Source: JBFXAM01 sp050184295 (lineage in GTDB: Bacteria; Planctomycetota; Phycisphaerae; UBA1845; Fen-1342). From it: a stretch of DNA of 28,532 nt. The notes under the pieces were generated by a model. That model was not told where the DNA came from, ran no database searches, and was given only the letters and a program-made list of their open reading frames with translations. The stretch is from assembly GCA_050184295.1 (NCBI GenBank), contig JBFXAM010000058.1:1-28532 (forward strand), written 5' to 3'. A program made the position numbers and the translations under genes. Shown one piece after another: positions 15,808-23,509 of this stretch (position 1 is its first letter; every line of letters starts with the position of its first letter).

Positions 15808-17868
15808 ATGAACGTCAGAATGTCGGGCGTCCGTTATCGGTCAGCGATGGTGATCGCCATGTCGGTCGTGTTTGCCGGATTCGCGACTGCGGCGGACGTA
15901 GGAACCGAGTTCACGTACCAGGGGCGGCTCGAAAACGGCGGCGTGCCCGCGGAAGGCGCCCATGACATGCGCTTTCGTCTGTACAACGCCGTAACCGCCG
16001 GCGCCCAGGTTGGGGTGTCCCGGGTTCACGACGGAAACTTCGAGCCGGTCGTGAACGTCGTGGATGGACTTTTCACCGTCAAGCTCGACTTCGGTGCGCT
16101 CTTCGACGGAACCGCGCTGTGGCTGGAGATCGACGTGCGGCCGGACAACGTCGGGAGCTACACCACGCTCAGCCCGCGTCAGCCGCTTTGCGTCGTGCCG
16201 TACGCGATCTACGCCCTGAAGACGGCCGGTTGGGCGGTTAACGGCACCGCGGTCTATCACGATCCAGGCAACGTCGGAATCGGCACCAATGCTCCCAGCG
16301 AAGCGCTGGATGTCAACGGCAGCATCCGGTCGTTCGGCGGCAGCAGCGCCGTGAAGCTGGACGGCGCCGCTCGTCAGTTGTCCGGCAATGCGGATGACAT
16401 TCTGCGAATCGTGACGAACAGCAGCGCGACCAACAGTCGATCCTGGATTGAGCTGTGGGGCAACGACGTATCGCGAGCAGGCGAGCTGACGCTGAGCGGG
16501 ACGTACATTTCGTTCCGCAGCAACTCGACGACGGCGAGCACGGGCACAGAACGCATGCGGCTCGAGTCGGGCGGAAACCTCGGAATCGGCACGCTCGATC
16601 CCGAGGTCAAGCTGCACCTCGCCGGCGGCGCCGATGCGTCGCTCGGCGGCGGCGGGTACCTACAGGTCGGAGCGTCCAACGCCGCAAACCTGGTGCTCGA
16701 CGACAATGAGATCATGGCGCGCAGCAACGGCGCCGCGGCGACGCTGACACTCAACAATGACGGCGGCAACGTGCATCTGATTCCGACCGGAATCGGCAAC
16801 GTCGGCATCGGCACCAACACGCCCGGCGCGGCGCTCGACATACGCGTGCCCGCCGGATCGGCGGACAAACCCCTGGTGTTGGGACAATCGGGCGGCGCGG
16901 ACCTCGTCACATTCACGTCGAGTGGGCGCATCGGCGTGGGCACGACCAGTCCGATCGTTCAACTGGACATGACCGGCGATGCACGCATTCTGGGCGAGCT
17001 GACGGTCGACGGCGGCACGCTGGCCGTCGACAACGAGGACAATACCGTCGGGATCGGTACGACGATTCCCAATGCCAAGCTCGACCTGCGCGGCGACATG
17101 ATCCTGAACACGGTCGGTACGGTGACGGCACCCGATGCGACGCTCCACGTCTATAACGGGTCGGCGGGCAGCGTTGCGGCGAGCACCAGCTCCGAGTTCG
17201 TGCTTGAAGATGACAGCTCCTGCCATGCCACGTTCCTCGCGCCCGACGCCTCCGAGCGCGGCGTGATCTTCGGCAGCCCCTCGGACAACAACCATGGCGG
17301 CGTCTATTACACCAACGCCGCCGGATTGACCGTGCGCACCGGCGGCAATCTGACGCGCATGGTGGTCAATAGCAGCGGCCAGGTCGGGATCGGCACCGCC
17401 GACCCAATGGGGTTCACGCTGGCGGTCTCGGGATCCGCGGCCAAGGTCGGCGGCGGCTCGTGGTCGATTCTCTCCGATGCCCGGCTGAAGCGCAACATCG
17501 TCGACCTCGCCGGCGCGCTCGAGCGGCTTCTCGCGCTCCGCGGAACGACGTTTGAGTACGCCCGGCCCGACCACGCGCTCCAGGCGCGTGGAGAGCAAAT
17601 CGGATTCATCGCGCAGGAGGTCGAGCGCGTGTTTCCCGATTGGGTGGAGGTCGCCGACAACGGATACAAGTTCGTCACGGTCAAGGGCTTTGAGGCGCTC
17701 ACCGTCGAGGCTCTCCGCGAACTGCGTGCCGAGAAGGACGCCGAGATCGCCGAGCTGCGCGGTCAAGTGAGCGAGCTCAAACTCCTCGTGGCGCAGCTCC
17801 TCGCCGCGCCCGCTGCACGCACCGACGGCCATTCGGGAACGAATCCGACTGCGGCGGGCGGAAGGTGA
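15808..17868 (+). CDS. Exported tail-fibre-like protein with peptidase S74 intramolecular chaperone
   Basis: 686 residues. GGAG precedes the ATG at 15808 by 6 nt, and a signal peptide follows (residues about 10-28, cleavage near ATAA-DV). Residues 33-140 are a beta-rich head (FTYQGRLENGG start, common in such bacterial surface proteins). Residues 150-535 repeat a (N)VGIGT..P motif at about 155, 258, 332, 375, 413 and 525, the pattern of trimeric beta-helical fibres. The C-terminus is a peptidase S74 chaperone: SDARLKRNI with Ser556 and Lys561 as the expected autocleavage dyad, GFIAQEVERVFP, and a terminal coiled coil (630-667). In phage endosialidase and fibre proteins this domain folds the trimer and then cuts itself off. 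A surface fibre is the likely role. It is divergent from the ECF/kinase pair, which may regulate it. Confidence 0.9.
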   Translation: MNVRMSGVRYRSAMVIAMSVVFAGFATAADVGTEFTYQGRLENGGVPAEGAHDMRFRLYNAVTAGAQVGVSRVHDGNFEPVVNVVDGLFTVKLDFGALFDGTALWLEIDVRPDNVGSYTTLSPRQPLCVVPYAIYALKTAGWAVNGTAVYHDPGNVGIGTNAPSEALDVNGSIRSFGGSSAVKLDGAARQLSGNADDILRIVTNSSATNSRSWIELWGNDVSRAGELTLSGTYISFRSNSTTASTGTERMRLESGGNLGIGTLDPEVKLHLAGGADASLGGGGYLQVGASNAANLVLDDNEIMARSNGAAATLTLNNDGGNVHLIPTGIGNVGIGTNTPGAALDIRVPAGSADKPLVLGQSGGADLVTFTSSGRIGVGTTSPIVQLDMTGDARILGELTVDGGTLAVDNEDNTVGIGTTIPNAKLDLRGDMILNTVGTVTAPDATLHVYNGSAGSVAASTSSEFVLEDDSSCHATFLAPDASERGVIFGSPSDNNHGGVYYTNAAGLTVRTGGNLTRMVVNSSGQVGIGTADPMGFTLAVSGSAAKVGGGSWSILSDARLKRNIVDLAGALERLLALRGTTFEYARPDHALQARGEQIGFIAQEVERVFPDWVEVADNGYKFVTVKGFEALTVEALRELRAEKDAEIAELRGQVSELKLLVAQLLAAPAARTDGHSGTNPTAAGGR

Positions 17869-17980
17869 TCGCCAATCCGCCGGCCCGCGCGCTCACCGCG
17901 GCGGGTTGCGAGGTCTACGGCCAGTCCGGCGAGTGAACGCCGCGGCTGCGCGATGTGCACGGCGCGTCGCCGGCCGCCGA

Positions 17981-18015
17981 CGAGTGTTCCGCTCCGCGCG
18001 AACCGAGTGTTCCGC
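17981..18015 (+). repeat. Short direct repeat upstream of the mini-protein gene
   Basis: CGAGTGTTCCGC occurs at 17981-17992 and again at 18004-18015, a spacing of 23 bp, about 110-140 bp before the next start codon. It might be a pair of regulator sites; chance is also possible in this composition. Confidence 0.3.
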
Positions 18016-18121
18016 CGCGTGTCGCCCCATCGAGGCCGGCTGCGCTGTCGATTTTCCGATTCGCCCAGGACAACGCCGCCGAGCACTCACAGGAGGCGGC
18101 GCGGCTGTTCCAGGAAGATGT

Positions 18122-18310
18122 ATGCAAACACAACCTCGATCGCGTCGGGCCGTTATGGTTGTCGCCGCGGCAGTCATACTGCTGGGGTCCGCGGTGCTGT
18201 GGTGGGACGCGGTGCGCAACGAGCAGCTCGCCGTCGGTGCAGTCGCCCTCGCTGCGTGCACGGCACTCGCCGGGCTGACGGTTCTGCTGATCGGACTCAG
18301 AAGAGCATGA
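18122..18310 (+). CDS. Two-helix membrane mini-protein
   Basis: 62 residues. AGGAAG lies about 5 nt before the ATG at 18122. After a positively charged start (MQTQPRSRR) there are two hydrophobic helices, AVMVVAAAVILLGSAVLWW and VGAVALAACTALAGLTVLLIG, joined by a short polar loop (DAVRNEQ), and a basic end (LRRA). By the positive-inside rule both ends face the cytoplasm. No named family is recognised. It is followed by about 500 bp without a clear gene and then the signalling operon. Confidence 0.6.
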   Translation: MQTQPRSRRAVMVVAAAVILLGSAVLWWDAVRNEQLAVGAVALAACTALAGLTVLLIGLRRA

Positions 18311-18813
18311 AGCCGCGGCTTTGTCGGTGGATTCTGGAAGGACGCCGCAATCGATGCCTGTCGGCCTGCCATAGTCGTCGCGCCCGGCAGGCAGCCGCAT
18401 CTCGTCGCCGATCGATGCGACTCAGCGAAGCAAAACTACCGTGGCGCCGCGCTGCGGCCGCGGAACCGCCGTGGGTCGAGGCGGGGTTGCCAGGCTGAAA
18501 AGCCGCGCGAAAGCGTCTCTGTCCAGCCCGCCGGCGATCTGCTGTGGGAGGGCATTGTCCGCCAAGGGACGATCCCGCGTACCAACGCGAGCGTCTTCTC
18601 ATTCGACACCGCCGGTGGCGCGCAGCACATCACGCCGAGTCTCGCGAACGTGGCCCGTTCTGCGCCGGCGGGGGGTGTGTCGAGCGTGCGCGCGCGAACG
18701 ATTCGCGCGAGTGCGCGCTCTGCACGCGCAGGACATGCACGCCATTCGCGCCCGTCGCCGACCGCGGACGGGCATTCCTCAGATGTCCGGCCGAAACTAC
18801 CGACCCAGATAAC
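18311..18813 (+). other. Long gap with an unexplained open frame
   Basis: 503 bp without a convincing gene. In the frame of the mini-protein, the sequence after its TGA stays open for 168 codons up to a TGA at 18815-18817 that overlaps the ATG of the next gene as ATGA. No ATG, and no GTG or TTG with a ribosome binding site, starts it. The stretch around 18500-18650 reads like protein (QPAGDLLWEGIVRQGTIPR, then SVFSFDTAGG), so it may be a gene remnant. In GC-rich DNA an open frame of this size can also arise by chance. Confidence 0.4.
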
Positions 18814-19980
18814 ATGAGCGCGGCTGCTCTTGGAACGGTGCTGCCGACCGCGGAGCGCGTCTGCGATGTGCACGCGGGTGCTCCCGCGCGCGCAAACGTG
18901 TTGTATGTCGACGACGATCCGGCCGTGCACGCCGGCATTGAGCGCGTCGTGTACACGTTCAAACTGAATTGGGAACTGACGTTTGTGCTGTCAGTGCGGG
19001 CGGCGCTGGCGCACGCGGCGCGGCACAAGCCGGACGTGATCATCTCCGATGTGACGATGCCCGGTGAGAACGGGTTTGTGCTGCTGTCCAGCCTGGCGGC
19101 CTCACCCGAGCTTCGCACGGTGCCGACGGTCATGGTGACCGGGAACCAGGACGCGGACCTGAAGCGGCGGGCGTTGCAGCTCGGTGCGGTCGACCTGCTG
19201 AACAAGCCGGTGGTGGCAGAAGACCTGATCGCGCGGATCTCGAGCGCGCTGCGGATCGCGCGGCACGAAACGCAACTGCGCGAGAACGCGCACGAGCTCG
19301 AGCGGCGTGTGCAGGAGCGCACGCGCGAGCTCGAGATTTCGCGGCGCGAGATCGTGCTGCGGCTGGCCGCGGCGGGCGAGTTTCGCGACACGGACACGGG
19401 GGCGCACGTGCGGCGGGTCGCGATGCTGTCGCGGCTGGTCGCGGAGCGTCTGGGCCTCACGGCGCAGCACTGCGACGACCTGGCGCTCGCGAGCATGCTG
19501 CACGACATCGGCAAGATCGCGATTCCGGACGGAATTCTGCGGAAGCCCGGCAAGCTCGAGGCCGACGAGCGCGCCGCCATGCAGCAACACTGCGCCATCG
19601 GCTACCGCATCCTGAGCGGCCAGGCCGGCCGGCCGGGCAACCGGTTTGCCGTGGCGCCGCTCGACGGCATCGGCGGCGAGTTGATGGCGATGGCGGCGCG
19701 CATCGCGCTCTGCCACCACGAGCGGTGGGACGGACGCGGTTATCCCGAGCGCCTCGCGGGCGCCGCGATTCCGCTCGAGGCGCGGATCGTCGCGATCGCG
19801 GACGTCTGCGACGCGCTGCACTCCCCGCGGCCCTACAAGGCCGCGATCGAGCCGAACGACGTCCGCGCCGTGCTGAGCGCCGAGCGCGGCGCGCACTTCG
19901 ATCCGGCCGTGACCGACGCCATGCTCGCGGTCTGGCCGGACGTTCGAGCCGTGCTCGCGGCGCGCCCGGACGCGGAATGA
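18814..19980 (+). CDS. Response regulator with HD-GYP cyclic-di-GMP phosphodiesterase domain
   Basis: 388 residues (RpfG-like layout). The receiver domain spans 27-148, with acidic pocket DDD (33-35), phosphoacceptor Asp79 in IISDVTMP and Lys131 in NKP. A helical linker (150-180) joins the HD-GYP domain, which keeps every hallmark: HDIGK (His230, Asp231, Lys234), the HHE motif at 301-303, WDGRGYP (GYP 309-311) and Asp330 in VAIADVCDAL. Such enzymes open cyclic-di-GMP to pGpG/GMP in the cytoplasm with a metal centre. The start ATG 18814 lacks a clear ribosome binding site. The stop overlaps the next gene as ATGA, so it is the first gene of a four-gene coupled operon and is presumably phosphorylated by the adjacent kinase. 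Confidence 0.92.
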   Translation: MSAAALGTVLPTAERVCDVHAGAPARANVLYVDDDPAVHAGIERVVYTFKLNWELTFVLSVRAALAHAARHKPDVIISDVTMPGENGFVLLSSLAASPELRTVPTVMVTGNQDADLKRRALQLGAVDLLNKPVVAEDLIARISSALRIARHETQLRENAHELERRVQERTRELEISRREIVLRLAAAGEFRDTDTGAHVRRVAMLSRLVAERLGLTAQHCDDLALASMLHDIGKIAIPDGILRKPGKLEADERAAMQQHCAIGYRILSGQAGRPGNRFAVAPLDGIGGELMAMAARIALCHHERWDGRGYPERLAGAAIPLEARIVAIADVCDALHSPRPYKAAIEPNDVRAVLSAERGAHFDPAVTDAMLAVWPDVRAVLAARPDAE

Positions 19981-22322
19981 GCGACCGGCAGTCCGCGGCT
20001 ATGCGGGCGCCGCTCGCGCGCTGGAGACAATTGATGCGTGCAGGTCCGTACAGCCAGAGTACTTGGAGCGACAACCGGTGCACGACGCGCCGGATGCCGC
20101 GCATCCTCGCCGGCTGCTGTGTGCTGGGCGCTCTCGCCTGTTTCGCGCTGTCGCTGTATGTGCTGTTGCGCCCGCTCTCGCCGGAGGAGGTCGGCGCGGG
20201 TCGGGCGATGTCGGCGCTGCACGATCTCGGGGAGCGGTACTGCCGGGACGTAGCCCGGGTCGTCCGTCCGGCGATCGTGCGCGCGCGGAAGGCCGCCGCC
20301 GACCCCGTGGTGGTCGCGGCGCTGCGCGGCGGCGACGCGGAAGCGCGGGCTGCGGCGTGCAATCGCGTGATTACCGGTGCGACGGAGATCGACGCGATTG
20401 CGTTGTTCGACACGCAGGGCCAGATCGTCGCGATCAACACCGTTTACTCCGACGGCCGGCCGGTCGAACCAGCGCGCGTGGACCGGGTGCTGCGGATGAG
20501 CTTCGACGATCGCGACATCGTTCAGCACTGCATCCGCAATAACGCGGTGAACGAGGCCCTCGAGTTTCAGACGCAGTGCGACATCACGCCGGCATTCTTC
20601 GATTCGTCGGGTCTCTCGGTCGCGTATTCCTTGCCGGTGCGCGACACGCGGGATGGGGCGCGGCTCGGCGTGGCGAGTGTTCGGCTGCGCTTCGAGCGCC
20701 TGAGCGAGCTGCTCGCGGACCAGACCCTGGGCGACGCGCGCGCGACCATCGAGTTCATCACGGACCGCGGCGAGTACTTCTCCGAGGACGTGAACCAGGC
20801 GCGCGTGGCGCCGCCAGTGCCGGTCGCGGCGCTCGCCGCGCTCGTGGTGCCGCTGGTGCGGGGCGAGACGCCGTGTTCCCTGGCCGAGGTCGGCGATCAG
20901 TATGTGAGCGTGTTTCGGCTGCGCGAATTCACGACCATCGACGGCGGCGGCATCCAAGTGATGTTGGCGCTGGACGAGTCCTGGCTGGCGGCCGAGGCCC
21001 GCCAGCGCGCCGCGGCGACCGCGGGCGCCGCCGGCGCCGCGGGCGTGCTGTTTGCGCTGCTGGCGGCGTTGGCGCGGGCTTATCACGCCACGCGCGCCGC
21101 CGCGGCCCGCGTGCGCCTGCTCATCGACACTGCGTTGAGCGCCATCATCACAACCGATCCCGCCGGTCACATCACCGATTGGAACCCCGAGGCGAAGCAC
21201 ATCTTCGGGTACTCGGCGGAGGAGGCGCTCGGACGTCCGATCACCGAACTGCTGGCGCCCGTGGACGCGAGCGCGTTCTCCCTGGACGCCGCGCGGGAGA
21301 CGCGGCGGCGCGTGGAGACCCAGGTGCGGCGCAAGGATGGCACGTCGATCCTGATCGAGCTGAGCGTGACGCCGCTGCACGCGGACGGCCCCGCGCAGGT
21401 GAGCGTTTTCGCGCGGGACGTGACGGAGCGCGAACGGATGCAGCGGCAGCTCCTGCACTCGCAGAAGATGGAATCGATCGGGGCGCTGGCAGCGGGCATC
21501 GCGCACGAGATCAACACGCCGACTCAGTACGTGAGCGACAACACGCGGTTTCTGCACGAGAACTTCGTGCACTTCGTGCGGCTCTTTCGCGAGTATGAGC
21601 AGGCCATCGCGGACCCATCGTGGTCGGAGCGCGGCGCCGAGCTGTCGCGCCGCCTGACCGAGCTGCGCCGCGAGCTGGATATCGAGTTCCTGAGCGCGGA
21701 GTTCCCCAAAGCGATCGCGCAATCGCTCGAAGGACTCGACCGGATCACCACGATCGTGCGCGCCATGAAGGGCTTCTCCCACCCCGACGGCGACACCAAG
21801 GAGTTGGCCGATCTCAATTCGGCGATTCAGTCTACGGTCACCGTCAGCCGCGCCCGGTGGAAGGACGTCGCGCAGCTCGAGCTTCGGCTCGACCCCGAGT
21901 TGCCGCGCGTGCCAGTGCACCTGGGCGAATTCAACCAGGTCGTGCTGAATCTGGTCGTCAACGCCGCCGACGCGATCGGCGAGAAGCTCGCTTCGACAGG
22001 CGATCTGGGTCGAATCACGGTGACGACGCGCGTGGAGGACGGCCACGCGGTGATCGAAGTCGCGGACGACGGCCCCGGCATTCCCGCCGCCATCCGCGAA
22101 CGCATCTTCGACCCGTTCTTCACGACCAAGGAAGTCGGCAAGGGAACTGGGCAGGGGTTGTCGATCTGCCACGCCGCGATCGTGAAGCACCACGACGGGG
22201 CCCTCCACTTCACGTCGACGGTCGGAGAGGGAACGACGTTCTACATCCGGCTTCCGCTCGCCCCCGCGAGGCCGGCCGCACCCATTTCGGAAGGAACGGA
22301 TGAATGTCCGATGAGCGCCTGA
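19977..22322 (+). CDS. Membrane sensor histidine kinase with PAS domain
   Basis: 781 residues, starting inside the stop codon of the previous gene (ATGA). Transmembrane helices at about 42-64 and 346-366 enclose a sensor domain outside the membrane of about 280 residues; four Cys (89, 128, 185, 201) lie within it, with a fifth near 300. A PAS domain follows (about 375-485), then the dimerisation/phosphoacceptor helix with His510 in AAGIAHEINTPTQYV. The ATPase part has the N box NLVVNAADAI (658-667), G1 DDGPGIP (697-703), F box DPFFTTK (712-718) and GTGQGLSI (723-730). All catalytic motifs are intact. Its ligand cannot be read. By position it should phosphorylate the three response regulators of the operon. 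The last 19 bp overlap the next gene. Confidence 0.93.
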   Translation: MSDRQSAAMRAPLARWRQLMRAGPYSQSTWSDNRCTTRRMPRILAGCCVLGALACFALSLYVLLRPLSPEEVGAGRAMSALHDLGERYCRDVARVVRPAIVRARKAAADPVVVAALRGGDAEARAAACNRVITGATEIDAIALFDTQGQIVAINTVYSDGRPVEPARVDRVLRMSFDDRDIVQHCIRNNAVNEALEFQTQCDITPAFFDSSGLSVAYSLPVRDTRDGARLGVASVRLRFERLSELLADQTLGDARATIEFITDRGEYFSEDVNQARVAPPVPVAALAALVVPLVRGETPCSLAEVGDQYVSVFRLREFTTIDGGGIQVMLALDESWLAAEARQRAAATAGAAGAAGVLFALLAALARAYHATRAAAARVRLLIDTALSAIITTDPAGHITDWNPEAKHIFGYSAEEALGRPITELLAPVDASAFSLDAARETRRRVETQVRRKDGTSILIELSVTPLHADGPAQVSVFARDVTERERMQRQLLHSQKMESIGALAAGIAHEINTPTQYVSDNTRFLHENFVHFVRLFREYEQAIADPSWSERGAELSRRLTELRRELDIEFLSAEFPKAIAQSLEGLDRITTIVRAMKGFSHPDGDTKELADLNSAIQSTVTVSRARWKDVAQLELRLDPELPRVPVHLGEFNQVVLNLVVNAADAIGEKLASTGDLGRITVTTRVEDGHAVIEVADDGPGIPAAIRERIFDPFFTTKEVGKGTGQGLSICHAAIVKHHDGALHFTSTVGEGTTFYIRLPLAPARPAAPISEGTDECPMSA

Positions 22323-23509
22323 AACTCCTGTTCGTCGACGACGACGAAGGCATCCTCGACGGGCTTCGACGCGTGCTCCGGCCGTACCGCGCGGAATGGG
22401 ACGCCACCTTCGCGCTCGGTGGCGAGTCGGCCCTGAAGTTGCTGGGCACGCAACGGTTCGACGTGGTCGTGTCCGACATGCGCATGCCGGGAATCTCCGG
22501 CGGCGAGCTGCTGCGGCTGACGCGCGGGCGTTGCCCGGACACGATCCGGTTCACGCTGACCGCTCACACCGAGCTGGATCAGCTCCTGCCGCACGTCGGC
22601 GTCATCCACCAGTTCCTGCGCAAGCCGTGCGACCCGCGCGAACTGCGGGCGGCGATCTCGCTGGCGAGCTACTTTCGGGGACGCCTGGCGCGGGACGAGA
22701 CGCGCCGGGTGGTGTCGGCGCTGGAGCGCATGCCCGCGCCTTCCGACACGGTGCGGGAACTGCTGGCGCGGCTCGAAAACCAGTCGTCGAGCTTCGCCAG
22801 CGTCGCGGAAGTCATCGAGCGCGACGGGGGCCTGACCGCCAAGCTGCTGCACCTCGCGAACTCCGCGTTCTTCGGGTCGACGAAGCGCGTGACACGGGTC
22901 GTCGATGCCGTCGGGCGGCTCGGGCTGCGGACCATCAAGCACCTGGCCGTGACGTCGCAACTCTACGACCGCCTGGTGACCCCGGCGCCGGCGGTGCAGG
23001 AATACGCCGGGCGGCTCTGGTCGCGTTCGGCGGACCTGGCCAGCCGCAGCCGCGCGACCGCAACGGCACTGGAGTTCCCGCCGTCTTCGCTCGATGCCGC
23101 CTATCTCGCGGGGCTGTTATGCGAAATCGGGCGGCTGGTGCTCACGTGGCATCTGGGAGAGGACTATCTGCGGCTGGTGCGCCAGTCGACCGAGACCGGC
23201 GTGTCGCTCGCCGAGCTGGAGCAGGCGACGCTCGGGTCGTCGCAGAGCGCGATCGGCGGCTACCTGTTGGCGCTGTGGGCGTTCGACCGCGAGGTCGTCG
23301 AGGCGGTCACGTATGTCGCTCATCCGCGCGATAGCGCGACGACCCATGCCGACGCGCTGGCAGCGCTACACCTGACGCTGTGTGACGACGCCGCCGGCGC
23401 CGCCGCGAATGGCGTGGTGCGCGACGCGGCCTTTGTCGAGCGGTTCGCGCAACCGGGCGGATCGCCACCCGGCATCGCGACGGAGAACCCATGCGGAGCG
23501 CGCGCGTGA
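22304..23509 (+). CDS. Response regulator with HDOD output domain
   Basis: 401 residues; GGAAGGA lies upstream of the ATG at 22304, which falls inside the end of the kinase gene (19-bp overlap). The receiver domain (6-125) has DDD at 12-14, phosphoacceptor Asp58 in VVSDMRMPG and Lys107 in RKP. Residues 135-345 match an HDOD domain: SVAEVIERDGGLTAKLLHLANSA style opening at about 166-187, then GLRTIKHLAVTSQL. Where the family often keeps an HD pair (LLHDIG), this protein reads LLCEIG (271-276), so no metal-dependent hydrolysis is expected. HDOD proteins usually act through protein contacts in signalling. The C-terminal 50 residues look disordered. The gene ends with a 19-bp overlap with the next regulator. 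Confidence 0.9.
   Translation: MSDERLKLLFVDDDEGILDGLRRVLRPYRAEWDATFALGGESALKLLGTQRFDVVVSDMRMPGISGGELLRLTRGRCPDTIRFTLTAHTELDQLLPHVGVIHQFLRKPCDPRELRAAISLASYFRGRLARDETRRVVSALERMPAPSDTVRELLARLENQSSSFASVAEVIERDGGLTAKLLHLANSAFFGSTKRVTRVVDAVGRLGLRTIKHLAVTSQLYDRLVTPAPAVQEYAGRLWSRSADLASRSRATATALEFPPSSLDAAYLAGLLCEIGRLVLTWHLGEDYLRLVRQSTETGVSLAELEQATLGSSQSAIGGYLLALWAFDREVVEAVTYVAHPRDSATTHADALAALHLTLCDDAAGAAANGVVRDAAFVERFAQPGGSPPGIATENPCGARA

Noticed and set aside
19833..22208. 791-codon minus-strand open frame opposite the histidine kinase
   Set aside because: Arg/His-rich translation with no motifs. The plus strand encodes a complete histidine kinase.
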